Source: Devosia sp. ZB163
Lineage (GTDB): Bacteria > Pseudomonadota > Alphaproteobacteria > Rhizobiales > Devosiaceae
Reading direction: 5' to 3'
Assembly: GCF_028613635.1 (NCBI RefSeq)
Contig: NZ_JAQRMY010000004.1
Span: 186,001 to 250,000, forward strand
DNA length: 64,000 nucleotides
A model generated the notes under the pieces. It saw only the letters and a program-made list of their open reading frames with translations, ran no database searches and was not told the origin of the DNA. Shown here piece by piece: positions 24,274-34,730 of this stretch (the first letter of the stretch is position 1; every line of letters starts with the position of its first letter). A program made the position numbers and the translations under genes.

Positions 24274-24743
24274 CGGTTGAGCAGCGCGTGCGCCGGCTCG
24301 CCGTGGTTGTGGGAATAGGCACCTTCCTCGGGATTGAAGGGCTCCGTCACGTCGGTGACCGTGGCGCCCAGCCCGCGCAGCATGTCGCGGATCACGTGGT
24401 CGCGCAGGATCAGCACGCGGTCATCCTCGATCTGCGTTTTGAGGTGCCGGTTGCCCAGGTGCCAGCAGAGGCGCTTCAGATGGATCTGGTCCCGCCCGCG
24501 CACCTCGTAGAGCTGCTCCTCGCCGGCGATGATCTCGACCAGCCGCCCGTCCTCGAGCTCCAGCATCGAGCGATCGGCAAGGGTCACGGGCTCGGGAAAA
24601 TCGACCAGCACGCTGTCGCCATGGACGAGCGTCAGGCTGCGCCGGCGCACGCGGCGTTCATCATGGAGGAGAACGGCCAGATCGAAAGGAATACCGCCCT
24701 TGCCGGGCGGCACATAGCTTACCGCTCGAAACGTCTGCGGCAT
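24270..24743 (-). CDS. ureE: urease accessory nickel-binding protein
   Basis: The 157-residue UreE is a nickel carrier for urease. The N-terminal domain (RRRSLTLVHGDSVLVDFPEPV) is followed by the metal-binding C-terminal domain with LCWHLGNRHLKTQIEDDRVLILRDHV, and a short histidine-containing tail (AYSHNHGEPAHALL) instead of the long His-rich tail of some homologues. It overlaps ureF by 4 bases. It opens the ureEF-DUF3995-ureG group, separated from ureC by five unrelated genes. In many relatives ureE directly follows ureC. Confidence 0.95.
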   Translation of the reverse strand: MPQTFRAVSYVPPGKGGIPFDLAVLLHDERRVRRRSLTLVHGDSVLVDFPEPVTLADRSMLELEDGRLVEIIAGEEQLYEVRGRDQIHLKRLCWHLGNRHLKTQIEDDRVLILRDHVIRDMLRGLGATVTDVTEPFNPEEGAYSHNHGEPAHALLNR

Positions 24744-24805
24744 GATACACGACCAAGTCTTCGAGGCTTCCCAACCTTGCCGCCGACCTTAGCGATGAAG
24801 CCGCC

Positions 24806-25129
24806 TCACCGCAAATGCGGCGTAACCCGTGCGCGCAGGATGTCGACGAGCTCGGGCTGCATGTAGGCGTAGCGATCCGGGATATCGAGGCAGATGACCC
24901 TGATGGATCGGATATGACGGCCGAAATCCCGCATGAGTTTGGCGCGGTGCGCGCGTTCCATGACGAAGACCGTATCGACGCCCTCGAGGTGTTCCGGCGT
25001 CAGTCGCTCCTCGGCGTCGGGCGCAAGCCCCGCCGACGCGACCTCGATACCCGGGTAGCCGGCAAAGACCTGCTCGGCCGTCGGCGAGCGGAGGCGGTTC
25101 CGGCTGCAGATGAAGAGGATCCGGCGCAT
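24806..25129 (-). CDS. low-molecular-weight protein tyrosine phosphatase-like protein
   Basis: The 107-residue protein starts RRILFICSRNRLRSPTAEQVF, which contains the Cys-X5-Arg-Ser phosphate loop (Cys8, Arg14, Ser15) of low-molecular-weight phosphotyrosine phosphatases. It is shorter than classical members (about 150 residues). A C-terminal LDIPDRYAYM supplies the likely catalytic Asp-Pro-like segment, here IPD rather than the usual DP. It should hydrolyse phosphotyrosine or a related ester. It lies 2 bases from the next membrane protein gene within a five-gene block separating ureC from ureE. Confidence 0.85.
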   Translation of the reverse strand: MRRILFICSRNRLRSPTAEQVFAGYPGIEVASAGLAPDAEERLTPEHLEGVDTVFVMERAHRAKLMRDFGRHIRSIRVICLDIPDRYAYMQPELVDILRARVTPHLR

Positions 25130-25131
25130 GG

Positions 25132-25719
25132 TCAGGCGCGGATGTTGAAATAGAAGACGATGGACCAGGCCTGATAGGCGAGATGGAGGATCACGAACCC
25201 CAGCTGGAAACGCCGGTTCGGCGTCCAGATCGCGATGGCCGAGAGCAGCAGCCCGACGGGTATCTGCACGAGGTAGGTCCAGTCCAGCGGGTCGAAATAG
25301 TCGGTTCCCTTGATCATCGTGTCGATGAGATCGAGGAAGAAGGTCAGCCCGAAGATCGAGAAGAACCAGTGGCGGCGCTTGATGAAGAAATCTTCGTAGC
25401 CTTCGTAATCGTCGAGCCTATCGGGGAACAGCAGCGCCGAGAGGGCGAACAGCGTGATCGAGTAGAAGATCAGGAAGGCGAAGGTGCCGAAGTTCCAGCT
25501 CTGGAGGCCGGCGAGGTCGTATTCCCACCACCAGAAGAGGATGAGCTCGATCGTGATCGAGGCCGCCCACAGCAGGTGGATGAGCGAGAGCTTGGCCCGC
25601 TGCGGGTGCTGGATGATGCCGGCGGCGCCCATCAGCAGGCGCGTAAGTCCCAGGCCGATGATCGTGCCCATGACGATGCGCACATGGACGAACACATCCT
25701 GGGCGACATCGACTTCCAT
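25132..25719 (-). CDS. six-helix membrane protein of unknown function
   Basis: The 195-residue protein has about six hydrophobic segments (near residues 14-34, 46-66, 77-97, 116-134, 148-165 and 172-191), with tryptophan- and aromatic-rich helices such as ELILFWWWEYDLAG. I do not recognise a family. It is 7 bases downstream of the MliC-like gene and 2 bases upstream of the phosphatase gene on the same strand, so the three probably form an operon. No catalytic motif is visible. Confidence 0.75.
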   Translation of the reverse strand: MEVDVAQDVFVHVRIVMGTIIGLGLTRLLMGAAGIIQHPQRAKLSLIHLLWAASITIELILFWWWEYDLAGLQSWNFGTFAFLIFYSITLFALSALLFPDRLDDYEGYEDFFIKRRHWFFSIFGLTFFLDLIDTMIKGTDYFDPLDWTYLVQIPVGLLLSAIAIWTPNRRFQLGFVILHLAYQAWSIVFYFNIRA

Positions 25720-25726
25720 GGGCGCC

Positions 25727-26068
25727 TCAGGGCGTGTTGGTGACTTCGCCGCAGTTGACCGGCGTCTGCGGGTCGGCCTGGAGGTCGGTGAGGGTCGCGT
25801 CGCTGCCCTTGGTCCAGAATTCGTACTGGCCGGCGGCGTAACGCGCGCCTGAACCGGACATCACGTTGACAAACACCAGCTTCTTGCCGCCCACCGGGAC
25901 GATGGCGAGGAAGTTGGGCTCGGCGTTGATGAAATCCACCGAGAACGGCTCGAGCCCCTCGCACTGGTAGTGCACGACGTTGCGCTCGAAATTGCCGGCG
26001 AGCTCGAGGACGACCTGCGCGGAAACATCCACATTCTGCATCATGGCGGCGGTGGCCAGGGCTTCCAT
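25727..26068 (-). CDS. MliC-like lysozyme-inhibitor domain protein
   Basis: The 113-residue protein has the MliC/PliC pattern: a first cysteine in VVHYQCEGLEPFSVDF, LVFVNVMSGSGARYAAGQYEFWTKG, and a final cysteine in PVNCGEV that would pair with the first. Such proteins inhibit host C-type lysozyme at the cell surface, and the SGSGARY stretch corresponds to the inhibitory loop. Unusually, the N-terminus from ATG 26068 (GAGGAGAAC site) is not a clear signal peptide or lipobox, so its export is unexplained. Confidence 0.75.
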   Translation of the reverse strand: MEALATAAMMQNVDVSAQVVLELAGNFERNVVHYQCEGLEPFSVDFINAEPNFLAIVPVGGKKLVFVNVMSGSGARYAAGQYEFWTKGSDATLTDLQADPQTPVNCGEVTNTP

Positions 26069-26125
26069 CGGCAGTTCTCCTCGCGATTCAGCAGGATGGG
26101 AGCCTAGCAGATGGAGGCGCGGTGG

Positions 26126-26974
26126 CTAGACGCTCTCCAGCGTCGCGGGGCGGGGCTGGTAGCCGTCGATGTCGGCATAGCCGTATTCGAGGGCGAGGCC
26201 GGCAGTGGTGTGGACCTTCCCGGATTTCTCCATCAGCGCCGGATCGGCGGCGAGGTGGGCGACGGCGCTGCCCTGGAACTCGGGGCTCTCGGCGTTCGAC
26301 ATGTCGAAGTACTGCGCGTTCTTCAGCACCTCCTCGGTGCGGACGAGGCCGGGATAGAGGGCGACGGCGGCGACGTCGAACTCGCGCATCTGGTGGGCGA
26401 CGTCATGGGCCATCTTGTCCATCGCGGCCTTGGAGACGCCGTAGACGGTGTTCTGCATGAACTTCTGGGCGGCCCAGAAAGAGATGTTGACGATGAGGCC
26501 CGAGCGCTGCCGCGCCATCTGCTCGGTGGCAATGCGTATGGCGCACCAGGAGGAGCGCACGCCGACATCCATCATGGCGTCCCAGCGCCACATCGGCTGC
26601 TGCCAGATCGGATCGACCCAGGTGAAGCGGTTGTCTTCCTCCATGCGCTCGTAGCCGCCCCAGGCGGAGTTGACGAGCACATCGAGCCGGCCTTCGTCGG
26701 CGATCACCCGCCGGACGATGGCTTCGGTCTCGATGTCGGAGGAATGATCGACCCGATGCGCGACGCACCGTCCCGGATACTTGCCGGACTCGTCGAGCAC
26801 CGAGGCCAGCGAGCCGGCCCGGTCGAGCCCGTCCGGGTGCTCACCATCCCGCTTGGTGCGCCCGGTAATGTAGACCGTCGCGCCCGCCTCCAGCAGCCCC
26901 AGCGCCACGCCGCGCCCGACGCCCCGGCTGGCCCCGGTGACGAGGCAAACCTTGCCCGCGAGATCGACCGCCAT
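26126..26974 (-). CDS. SDR family oxidoreductase
   Basis: The 282-residue short-chain dehydrogenase/reductase has the cofactor loop TGASRGVG at residues 14-21, the LVNSAWGG segment (in place of NNAG), ISFWAA (catalytic Ser region) and the active-site YGVSK motif. Basic residues after the second strand (TGRTKRDG) suggest NADPH preference. The overall pattern resembles DHRS1-like enzymes. Substrate unknown. It is the second gene of the five-gene block between ureC and ureE, 58 bases upstream of the MliC-like gene. Confidence 0.9.
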   Translation of the reverse strand: MAVDLAGKVCLVTGASRGVGRGVALGLLEAGATVYITGRTKRDGEHPDGLDRAGSLASVLDESGKYPGRCVAHRVDHSSDIETEAIVRRVIADEGRLDVLVNSAWGGYERMEEDNRFTWVDPIWQQPMWRWDAMMDVGVRSSWCAIRIATEQMARQRSGLIVNISFWAAQKFMQNTVYGVSKAAMDKMAHDVAHQMREFDVAAVALYPGLVRTEEVLKNAQYFDMSNAESPEFQGSAVAHLAADPALMEKSGKVHTTAGLALEYGYADIDGYQPRPATLESV

Positions 26975-27033
26975 GCTTGTTCCTCCGATTCACCGCGGGA
27001 ACATAGCATGAACAAAGATGCGGGGATAAGTTC

Positions 27034-27492
27034 TTACGACTGACCCGGCAGGTAGTCGGGGTCGAGCGCTTGATCGATGGTATAGGGGCAGGTTTCGGGG
27101 AGGGCCTCGATCGGCATGCCCGTCTCCGCAGCTGCATTTCGGCGGGCGATCAGATACTCGCCGTCGAGCGTGGTCGCGGGATAGGCCTTCAGGCTGGGGC
27201 TCCGACGGATGACACGCGCGATGCGGTACCGTTGCTCGAAGATCGTCGATGTCCAGCTTGGCGATCTTTTGTCCGGCTGGAACTGATGCTTCAGCAGGTG
27301 CGCCAGCAGCACCGCCATGCGGTTTTCGATCTCGCTTTCCTCGGAGCGCCCCAAGCTCTCGATCTCCTCGGCGACATTCTCGAGATCGACGCGGTCGAGC
27401 TTTCCCTCGCGGATGAGAGCGGCCTGCTCGGCACTCCATAGCGCCAAGTCCTGCCGGTATCCCGCAAGCCTCTTGAGGTCGATCTTGTTCAT
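27034..27492 (-). CDS. DUF29 domain protein
   Basis: The 152-residue protein matches DUF29: DLALWSAEQAALIREGKLDRVDLENVAEEIESLGRSE, then AVLLAHLLKHQFQPDKRSPSW. DUF29 proteins are common in alphaproteobacteria and cyanobacteria; their function is unknown. It begins the block of five genes between ureC and ureE. A 13-bp palindrome lies 19 bases before its ATG. Its sequence differs in style from the urease genes and gives no hint of a urease role. Confidence 0.9.
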   Translation of the reverse strand: MNKIDLKRLAGYRQDLALWSAEQAALIREGKLDRVDLENVAEEIESLGRSEESEIENRMAVLLAHLLKHQFQPDKRSPSWTSTIFEQRYRIARVIRRSPSLKAYPATTLDGEYLIARRNAAAETGMPIEALPETCPYTIDQALDPDYLPGQS

Positions 27493-27510
27493 GGCGGTAT
27501 CGTATCAAAA

Positions 27511-27523
27511 CTACCGACGGTAG
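27511..27523. promoter_or_regulatory. palindrome upstream of the DUF29 gene
   Basis: CTACCG-A-CGGTAG is a perfect 6+6 palindrome centred about 25 bases before the DUF29 start. Its place in the 65-base gap after ureC fits an operator. Confidence 0.4.
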
Positions 27524-27557
27524 CAAAACCGGTTGTGGTCTGAGCCGGCGCGCGAGC

Positions 27558-29267
<1,710 letters not shown>

Positions 29268-29433
29268 GACGATCCTCTGGGGCGACGCGCGTGTGTCGCC
29301 ATTTGAACCGCCTAATTCTGAGGCTGTCCAGATATCTGCCGCGAAAATCGGCAGGCAAACCAGAGTGGCAGAAACAAATTTGCCGGTCGCGGAATCGTGG
29401 CTTAGGCTGGGCGCTGTATTTGAGGGGATTTTC

Positions 29434-30261
29434 ATGAAACGGATTTTATGGTTGGCCGCGATTGCGGCCGGTAGCCTCGCCGTGGGCGGTGCAAACGCTG
29501 CTCCGTCGGTCGAACGGGGCGATTACCTGGTCAATTCGATTGCCGCGTGCGGCAGCTGCCACACCCCGCTGGGGCCCGAGGGCTATGTCGCCACGCAGGA
29601 GCTGGGCGGCCGGCTGGTCGAAGAGACACCGGCCTTCACCGCGATCGCACCCAACATCACGCCGGCCGGCCGGGTGAAGGACTGGACCGACGCCGAACTC
29701 GCCAAGGCCATTCGCGAGGGCGTTCGCCCCGATGGTTCGGTGATCGGCATGCCGATGCCGTTCGAGGTCTACAAGGGCCTGTCGGACACCGACCTCGCCT
29801 CGATCGTGATGTACCTGCGCACCGTACCGGCGGTGGAGAACGATCCGGGCACATCGGCCTACAACGTCCCGCTGCCGCCAGCCTGGGGCCCGCCGATCAC
29901 GAGCGTCGCCGATGTGCCTGAGGGCGTGACGGCGGAGTATGGCGCCTATCTCGCGGGCCCGGTGGGCCACTGCACCGTCTGCCACACGACCTTCGGGCCG
30001 CAGGGGCCGATGCTCGATACGGCGCTCGGCGCCGGCGGGCAGGAGTTCCATGGACCATGGGGCACGTCGGTCGCGGCGAACATCACGCCGACCGGGCTTT
30101 CGGGCTACAGCGATGCCGAACTCGCCACCATCATCACCACGGGCGTCCGCCCGAACGGAAGCCGGCTGCTGCCGCCGATGTCGATCGGGCACTACGCGAA
30201 GATGAAGCCCAACGACGTACAGGCAGTGGTCCTCTACCTGCGCTCGCTGCCGGCGAAGTAA
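29434..30261 (+). CDS. periplasmic diheme cytochrome c
   Basis: The 275-residue protein starts at ATG 29434 after a GAGGGG site. A signal peptide (to about ANAA, residue 23) precedes two class-I-type cytochrome c domains, with heme sites CGSCH at residues 39-43 and CTVCH at 180-184. Each domain ends with a typical [10 protein letters not shown] or [10 protein letters not shown] helix. Methionines in GMPMPFEVY and [10 protein letters not shown] may be the sixth heme ligands. The pattern recalls the cytochrome subunits of alcohol or gluconate dehydrogenases, but no dehydrogenase is adjacent. It lies divergent to ureC. Confidence 0.9.
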   Translation: MKRILWLAAIAAGSLAVGGANAAPSVERGDYLVNSIAACGSCHTPLGPEGYVATQELGGRLVEETPAFTAIAPNITPAGRVKDWTDAELAKAIREGVRPDGSVIGMPMPFEVYKGLSDTDLASIVMYLRTVPAVENDPGTSAYNVPLPPAWGPPITSVADVPEGVTAEYGAYLAGPVGHCTVCHTTFGPQGPMLDTALGAGGQEFHGPWGTSVAANITPTGLSGYSDAELATIITTGVRPNGSRLLPPMSIGHYAKMKPNDVQAVVLYLRSLPAK

Positions 30262-30271
30262 GCGATGGAGC

Positions 30272-30292
30272 GGGGAGCCAATGCGGCTCCCC
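30272..30292. terminator. stem-loop after the cytochrome c gene
   Basis: GGGGAGCC (30272-30279) pairs perfectly with GGCTCCCC (30285-30292) across a 5-base loop, starting 11 bases after the cytochrome c stop codon. A C run rather than T follows, so termination strength is uncertain. Confidence 0.6.
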
Positions 30293-30384
30293 CCGCCAGC
30301 TAGCTGCGCTTGATCAAGGTGACGGTCATCAGCGGTCGAGATCCGCAAGGAGCGTCAGCGAGCCTCGTCGCCGGAGGAGGGGCC

Positions 30385-30786
30385 TCAGTTCAGCTTGGCG
30401 TCTTCGGCCCTGGCCTTGCGGTAGGCGGCGATGAGGAAGCCAAGCATGTCGTCGAGGAAGGCCTCGCCCGTGCGGACGTCAGGGTCGGTCTGGGTGCGGG
30501 CGATGAGCGAGATGGCGAGCACCTGGATGGCGTAGGCGTGCTTGGCCTTGCCGTCCTGGTGGAACTGGTTGCCCTGCTTCTCAAAATCGCTGAGGAGGCT
30601 CGCATAGGCCGGCGGGGTCATGTTGGACTTGAAGCTGGCCCAGCTCGGCTGGCTGGTCCGGTCGATCAGGCGCGCGGCGAGGCTGCCGATGAGGAACATG
30701 GCCTCGGGGTCCTTGCCTCCGTTGGTGCGCAGGTCCTGCAGCACTGCCACGAAGCGTTCCTTGAAGTCCTGTTCCTTGGTGGCCAT
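30385..30786 (-). CDS. conserved-looking cytosolic protein of unknown function
   Basis: The 133-residue protein has no signal peptide or membrane segment. It is predicted mainly helical (FKERFVAVLQDLRTNGG, AMFLIGSLAARLID, AYAIQVLAISLIARTQ, DDMLGFLIAAYRKAR). I do not recognise a family. It stands alone on the minus strand between the cytochrome c gene and a small secreted protein gene. The 131-base divergent gap to the latter should hold both promoters. Its position between ureC and ureB appears incidental. Confidence 0.7.
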   Translation of the reverse strand: MATKEQDFKERFVAVLQDLRTNGGKDPEAMFLIGSLAARLIDRTSQPSWASFKSNMTPPAYASLLSDFEKQGNQFHQDGKAKHAYAIQVLAISLIARTQTDPDVRTGEAFLDDMLGFLIAAYRKARAEDAKLN

Positions 30787-30917
30787 TGCCGTCCTGCCCG
30801 TTGAAGCCGGCGCATCCCTAAACGAAAACGACCGGCAATGCCAAAGGACTCTGGCGGGGGCGGCTGCTTTTCGCCATAGAACGGGGCTCAGCTGACGCCA
30901 ATCACCTGGAGGCTCAC

Positions 30918-31301
30918 ATGAAATTCCGCTTCGCCGCGATCCTCGCCGCAGCCCTGTTCGTCGCCGCGCCGCAGGTGGTGCAGGCCCAGCACATGGAAAT
31001 CAATGCCATCATCGCCGATATCGGCGGCGTGAAGTTCATGCGCGATGCCGAGCGGGCGCACAGCGCGGCCGGCCTCCGGGTCATCCGGCTGTCGTCGCTG
31101 GCCGCCGCCGAGCGCAGCGCCGGGCGGCTCTACGCAGCAGTGGACCGCCATCGGCGCGCGATCCGCTTCCTGTGGGGCAATCTCGCCATCAACCCGATGG
31201 CGATGACAGCGATCCGCAACGAAGGCGTGGCGCTCGAGCAGATCGTCTCGCTGCAGGTGGCCGGTGACGGCGGCGGGGTGCTCTACGCGAACGACCTGTG
31301 A
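30918..31301 (+). CDS. small secreted protein of unknown function
   Basis: The 127-residue protein starts at ATG 30918 behind a GGAGG site. Residues 1-23 are a clear signal peptide (AAALFVAAPQVVQAQ), giving a mature periplasmic protein of about 104 residues that is Ala- and Arg-rich and has no cysteine. No family is recognised. It converges on ureB with only 4 bases between the stop codons, so the urt-ure transcript must end at or inside this gene. Confidence 0.7.
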   Translation: MKFRFAAILAAALFVAAPQVVQAQHMEINAIIADIGGVKFMRDAERAHSAAGLRVIRLSSLAAAERSAGRLYAAVDRHRRAIRFLWGNLAINPMAMTAIRNEGVALEQIVSLQVAGDGGGVLYANDL

Positions 31302-31305
31302 CGCC

Positions 31306-31611
31306 TCAGAGCTTCCCCATGATCTTCTGCTGGAAGCCATAGACCTCGCGCTTCCCCGACAGCGGGACCAGCTTCACCTCGCGCGTCTGACCCGGCTCGA
31401 AGCGCACCGCGGTGCCAGCGGCGATGTCGAGCCGCATGCCGCGGGCCTTCTCGCGATCGAAGCTCAGCCCGGCATTGGTCTCGTAGAAGTGGTAGTGCGA
31501 GCCGACCTGGATCGGCCGGTCGCCGGTATTGGCGACTTCGAGCGTGATCTGCGGCGCACCGACATTGAGCTCGATGTCGCCGGGGACGGTGCGGATTTCA
31601 CCTGGGATCAT
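31306..31611 (-). CDS. ureB: urease subunit beta
   Basis: The 101-residue structural subunit begins with the standard IPGEI and includes the family blocks [39 protein letters not shown] and the end [15 protein letters not shown] 31611 follows GAAAGGTG; a GTG at 31620 in frame is less likely. The subunit forms the (UreABC)3 core with UreA and UreC. It is the last gene of the urt-ureDAB transcript; ureC lies almost 2 kb further on, behind three unrelated genes. Confidence 0.96.
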   Translation of the reverse strand: MIPGEIRTVPGDIELNVGAPQITLEVANTGDRPIQVGSHYHFYETNAGLSFDREKARGMRLDIAAGTAVRFEPGQTREVKLVPLSGKREVYGFQQKIMGKL

Positions 31612-31839
31612 CTGGATCACCTTTCTCGGTATCGCATTGCGAACACGGGATGTGGACGTTCATCCTGACCATGACCCACGTGCGAAACTCACCACAGTCC
31701 CTGGACGTGCGGAACTCGGGAAAGATCGATCGCGCCTTGGGGTTGGACTGGACCCTGACTGCACTTCTCCTCGCCAGCCCATCGAGCTCGGCAAAGTCCG
31801 CGTCGGTGTCGAGGCGGGCCCGGGGCAGGTGCCGTGCGT

Positions 31840-31843
<4 letters not shown>
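31598..31843 (-). CDS. possible 81-codon ORF coupled between ureA and ureB
   Basis: The 228 bases between ureA and ureB are unusually long for these adjacent subunits. A frame fills them: its GTG (31843-31841) overlaps the ureA stop as GTGA, and it ends 14 bases inside the ureB start. It would encode a basic, polar protein with three cysteines, two of them in a CxxC pair ([13 protein letters not shown]) near the C-terminus. I do not recognise it. Overlaps on both sides favour a real gene, but without homologues a chance open frame in GC-rich DNA cannot be excluded. Confidence 0.35.
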
Positions 31844-32142
<299 letters not shown>

Positions 32143-32150
32143 GGGCGGTC

Positions 32151-33092
32151 CTAGAGATGCCAGAGGCGGGGCAGGGTGCCTGCGCCGGAGAGGTGAGCGA
32201 TAAGTGGCGTGATGATCCGGCGCAACGCAAGCCCCGAAGGGGCCATGGCGCGCACGACGAGGCGTTCGCCGACGACGCTGGCGCCGGTTGCGTCGGTGAG
32301 GAGATCGCGGACCCGGTCGAGCTTCAGCTCGGCATCGGCGCCGACATAGAGGAGGGTCGCGAACGCGTTGGCGCCGTCGAGCAGGCCCAGCCCGTCGCGT
32401 TCGAGCGGGTCGGCGCTCAGCCGAGTCGCTTCGGCGTGGATCAGGCGGCCGCCGCGCCGGATGCGCCAGTTGTCGCGGAGGTGGGCGTTGCGCGCGGCTT
32501 CGCCCATGGCCTCGCGGCCGAGGAGGATCGCCTCGATGGCAAAAAAGCTCGCGTCGGGCGCGAGGTCGACCTCGAGGCCGCGATCGAGCCGGGCGCCCTC
32601 GAACAGGATCGTCTCCTGCGGCAGCCAGTCGAGATGGGCGCCCGCGCCGACCGTGATCGTCGAGCGCACCGTGGCGTCATCCCCGAGCGAGCGGTAGACG
32701 CGCTCGCAGGCCTGCGTGGTCAGCACCACCCGGGCGCCAGGCGCGGCGTCGATCTCCCAGGCGACATCATCCCCACCGGTGAGCCCGCCGGCGGTATTGA
32801 TCAGCACGGCCTGGAGGCTTTGGTCATGGGTATGCGGCAGCCGGATCTTGGCGCAGCCCTCCTGGAAGAGGGTGGTCAGCCGGGTGCGGCCGTCGAGCAC
32901 GCGCGTGCCGAGACGACCGACGCCGCGGGCGCGCTGGTGGCGGGGGAGGGCGGCCGCGTTGCTCCCCTCCCCCTTGAGGGGAGGGGTGGGGGGTGGGGGT
33001 CCTTCGGTTCTTGAACCGGGCCACCCCCTCCCTCGATCCCTCCCCTCAGGGGGGAGGGAGGCGACGGCTGCGGGCTCGGGTTGGATCGCCAA
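32151..33092 (-). CDS. ureD: urease accessory protein UreD with in-frame repeat insertion
   Basis: UreD binds apo-urease and forms the nickel channel with UreF and UreG. Family blocks are clear: [47 protein letters not shown], and FATLLYVG. The frame opens with a TTG at 33092, overlapping the urtE stop region. Residues 12-45 ([30 protein letters not shown]) are encoded by a palindromic repeat read in frame; without it the protein has the usual length of about 280. Translation could also begin downstream of the repeat, although no good start codon is evident there. Confidence 0.93.
   Translation of the reverse strand: MAIQPEPAAVASLPPEGRDRGRGWPGSRTEGPPPPTPPLKGEGSNAAALPRHQRARGVGRLGTRVLDGRTRLTTLFQEGCAKIRLPHTHDQSLQAVLINTAGGLTGGDDVAWEIDAAPGARVVLTTQACERVYRSLGDDATVRSTITVGAGAHLDWLPQETILFEGARLDRGLEVDLAPDASFFAIEAILLGREAMGEAARNAHLRDNWRIRRGGRLIHAEATRLSADPLERDGLGLLDGANAFATLLYVGADAELKLDRVRDLLTDATGASVVGERLVVRAMAPSGLALRRIITPLIAHLSGAGTLPRLWHL
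32962..33060. repeat. palindromic repeat in the 5' part of ureD
   Basis: CTCCCCTCCCCCTTGAGGGG on the left and CCCTCCCCTCAGGGGGGAGG on the right are hairpins that also pair with each other. They flank a core with GGTGGGGGT and CCACCCCCTCCCTCGAT. The element is about 99 bp (33 codons) and keeps the ureD frame. The copy at 36082-36187 has nearly identical arms. Confidence 0.85.
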
Positions 33093-33094
33093 TG

Positions 33095-33796
33095 CTACAC
33101 CATCAAATGCCGGCGCACCTCGGGCAGGTCGAGGTCGGCGGCCGGGCCGGAATGCATGATCTCACCGCGATCCATGATGTAGATGTCGTCGGCGATCTCG
33201 CGGCAGAAGTCCAGATACTGCTCGACCAGGAGGATCGTCATCTGCTTTTCGTCGCGCAGGAACTGCAGCGCGCGGCCGATGTCCTTGATGATCGAAGGCT
33301 GGATGCCCTCGGTGGGTTCGTCCAGCACCAGCACCTTGGGTCGCGTCACCAGCGCCCGGCCGATGGCGAGTTGCTGCTGTTGCCCGCCCGACAGGTCGCC
33401 GCCACGACGCCCCAGCATCGACTTCAGGATCGGGAACAACTCGAAGATGTAGCCGGGGATGTTGCGGTCACCGGGCTTCAACCCGGCATAGCCGGTCTCG
33501 AGGTTTTCCTTGACCGTCAGCAGCGGGAAGATCTCGCGGCCCTGCGGAACGTAGCCGAGGCCCATGCGGGCGCGCTTGTAGGGCGGCGCCTTCTTCAGCA
33601 CGGCATCGTCGAAGACGATCTCGCCGGCCGAGACGTTGTTGATGCCGGTGATTGCCCGCATCGTCGAGGACTTGCCCACGCCGTTGCGCCCGAGCACCGC
33701 GGTAATGCGCCCGGGACGGCACTCGATGGTGATGCCCTTAAGCGCCTGCGCGGCGCCGTAGTGGAGGTCGATGGCGCGGATGGCGAGTGTGGTCAT
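33095..33796 (-). CDS. urtE: urea ABC transporter ATP-binding protein
   Basis: The 233-residue ATPase starts at ATG 33796 (TTLAIRAIDLHYGAAQALKG). Walker A is GRNGVGKSS, the signature is LSGGQQQQLAIGRAL, and Walker B is VLVLDEPTEGIQPSII, which marks the UrtE/LivF type. With UrtD it drives urea uptake across the inner membrane. Its stop overlaps the region of the ureD start. The open frame runs upstream through a palindromic repeat to 33952, but the family start is at 33796. Confidence 0.96.
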   Translation of the reverse strand: MTTLAIRAIDLHYGAAQALKGITIECRPGRITAVLGRNGVGKSSTMRAITGINNVSAGEIVFDDAVLKKAPPYKRARMGLGYVPQGREIFPLLTVKENLETGYAGLKPGDRNIPGYIFELFPILKSMLGRRGGDLSGGQQQQLAIGRALVTRPKVLVLDEPTEGIQPSIIKDIGRALQFLRDEKQMTILLVEQYLDFCREIADDIYIMDRGEIMHSGPAADLDLPEVRRHLMV

Positions 33797-33816
33797 GAGC
33801 GTGCTCCGGCGGTTGC

Positions 33817-33901
33817 GCGGGGAGGAGTTGGGGGTGGGGGTCCTTTTGCCCTCGACCCGCACCACCCCCACCCTCGAAACCTCCCCGCGAAGGGGAGGGA
33901 G
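33817..33901. repeat. palindromic repeat between urtD and urtE
   Basis: GCGGGGAGGAGTTGGGGGTG on the left complements, imperfectly, CACCCCCACCCTCGAAACC plus TCCCCGC on the right. Core and arms belong to the same family as the ureD copy. It lies in the short gap upstream of urtE. Confidence 0.8.
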
Positions 33902-33974
33902 GCGAGTTCCTGTTCCGGTGTTCTCCTCAAGGGCAGGAGGGATACGGAACATGGATGAAGGCTGTAGAACTGCA

Positions 33975-34730
33975 TCATCGGCCCAGATACCGCTCGATGA
34001 CGACCGGGTTGGCGCTCACCTGGTCGAGGGAGCCCTCGGCCAGCACCGAGCCTTCGGCGAGGCAGGTGACGCGGGTGCCCAGTTCGCGCACGAAACTCAT
34101 GTCGTGCTCGACGACGACCACGGAGCGGGTTCGTGCGATCTCCTTGAGGAGCTTGGCCGTCTCGACGGTTTCGGCATCGGTCATGCCGGCGACGGGCTCG
34201 TCGACCAGCAGCAACTTGGGGTCCTGGGCCAGCAGCATGCCCACCTCCAGCCACTGCTTCTGGCCGTGGCTGAGGTCGGCGGCGAGATCGTCCTTGCGGG
34301 CGGTGAGGCGGACGGTCGCGAGGATCTCGTCGATGCGGGCCTCGTCCTCTCCGCTCTGCGAATAGAACAGCGCGTTGAACACGCCGCGCGGCTTCTTGAG
34401 CGCCAGCACGAGATTGTCCCATACCGTGTGGCTTTCGAAGACCGTCGGCTTCTGGAATTTGCGGCCGATGCCGAGGTTGGCGATCTGCGCCTCGTCGAGC
34501 TTGGTGAGGTCGGTGCGCCCGTCGAAATAGACATCGCCATCGTCGGGGCGGGTCTTGCCGGTGATGATGTCCATCATGGTGGTCTTGCCGGCGCCGTTCG
34601 GGCCGATGATCGCCAGCATCTCGTTGGGATAGACGATGATCGAGAGGTTGTTCAGCGCCTTGAAGCCGTCGAAGGCGACGGAGACGCCGTTGAGATAGAG
34701 CATCGTGCCGGATTTGTCGGGGACGGTCAT
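33975..34730 (-). CDS. urtD: urea ABC transporter ATP-binding protein
   Basis: The 251-residue ATPase has Walker A IGPNGAGKTT, the UrtD-type signature LSHGQKQWLEVGMLL (SHGQ rather than SGGQ), Walker B LLLVDEPVAGMTDAE, and a switch histidine in VVVVEHDMSFV. This is the LivG-like partner of UrtE. Its ATG overlaps the stop of urtC (ATGA at 34727-34730). The start used gives a short N-terminal stretch before the ABC core (LYLNGVSVAFDGFKALNNL). Confidence 0.97.
   Translation of the reverse strand: MTVPDKSGTMLYLNGVSVAFDGFKALNNLSIIVYPNEMLAIIGPNGAGKTTMMDIITGKTRPDDGDVYFDGRTDLTKLDEAQIANLGIGRKFQKPTVFESHTVWDNLVLALKKPRGVFNALFYSQSGEDEARIDEILATVRLTARKDDLAADLSHGQKQWLEVGMLLAQDPKLLLVDEPVAGMTDAETVETAKLLKEIARTRSVVVVEHDMSFVRELGTRVTCLAEGSVLAEGSLDQVSANPVVIERYLGR

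Noticed and set aside
29362-29386. TGGCAG followed by TTGC upstream of the cytochrome c gene as a sigma-54 promoter
   Set aside because: The spacing between the two elements is 8 bases instead of 5, so the GG and GC elements are out of register.
32950-33066. CRISPR array as an explanation for the repeated GC-rich segments
   Set aside because: Copies are single, palindromic over their full length, unevenly spaced over 20 kb and without spacers or cas genes.
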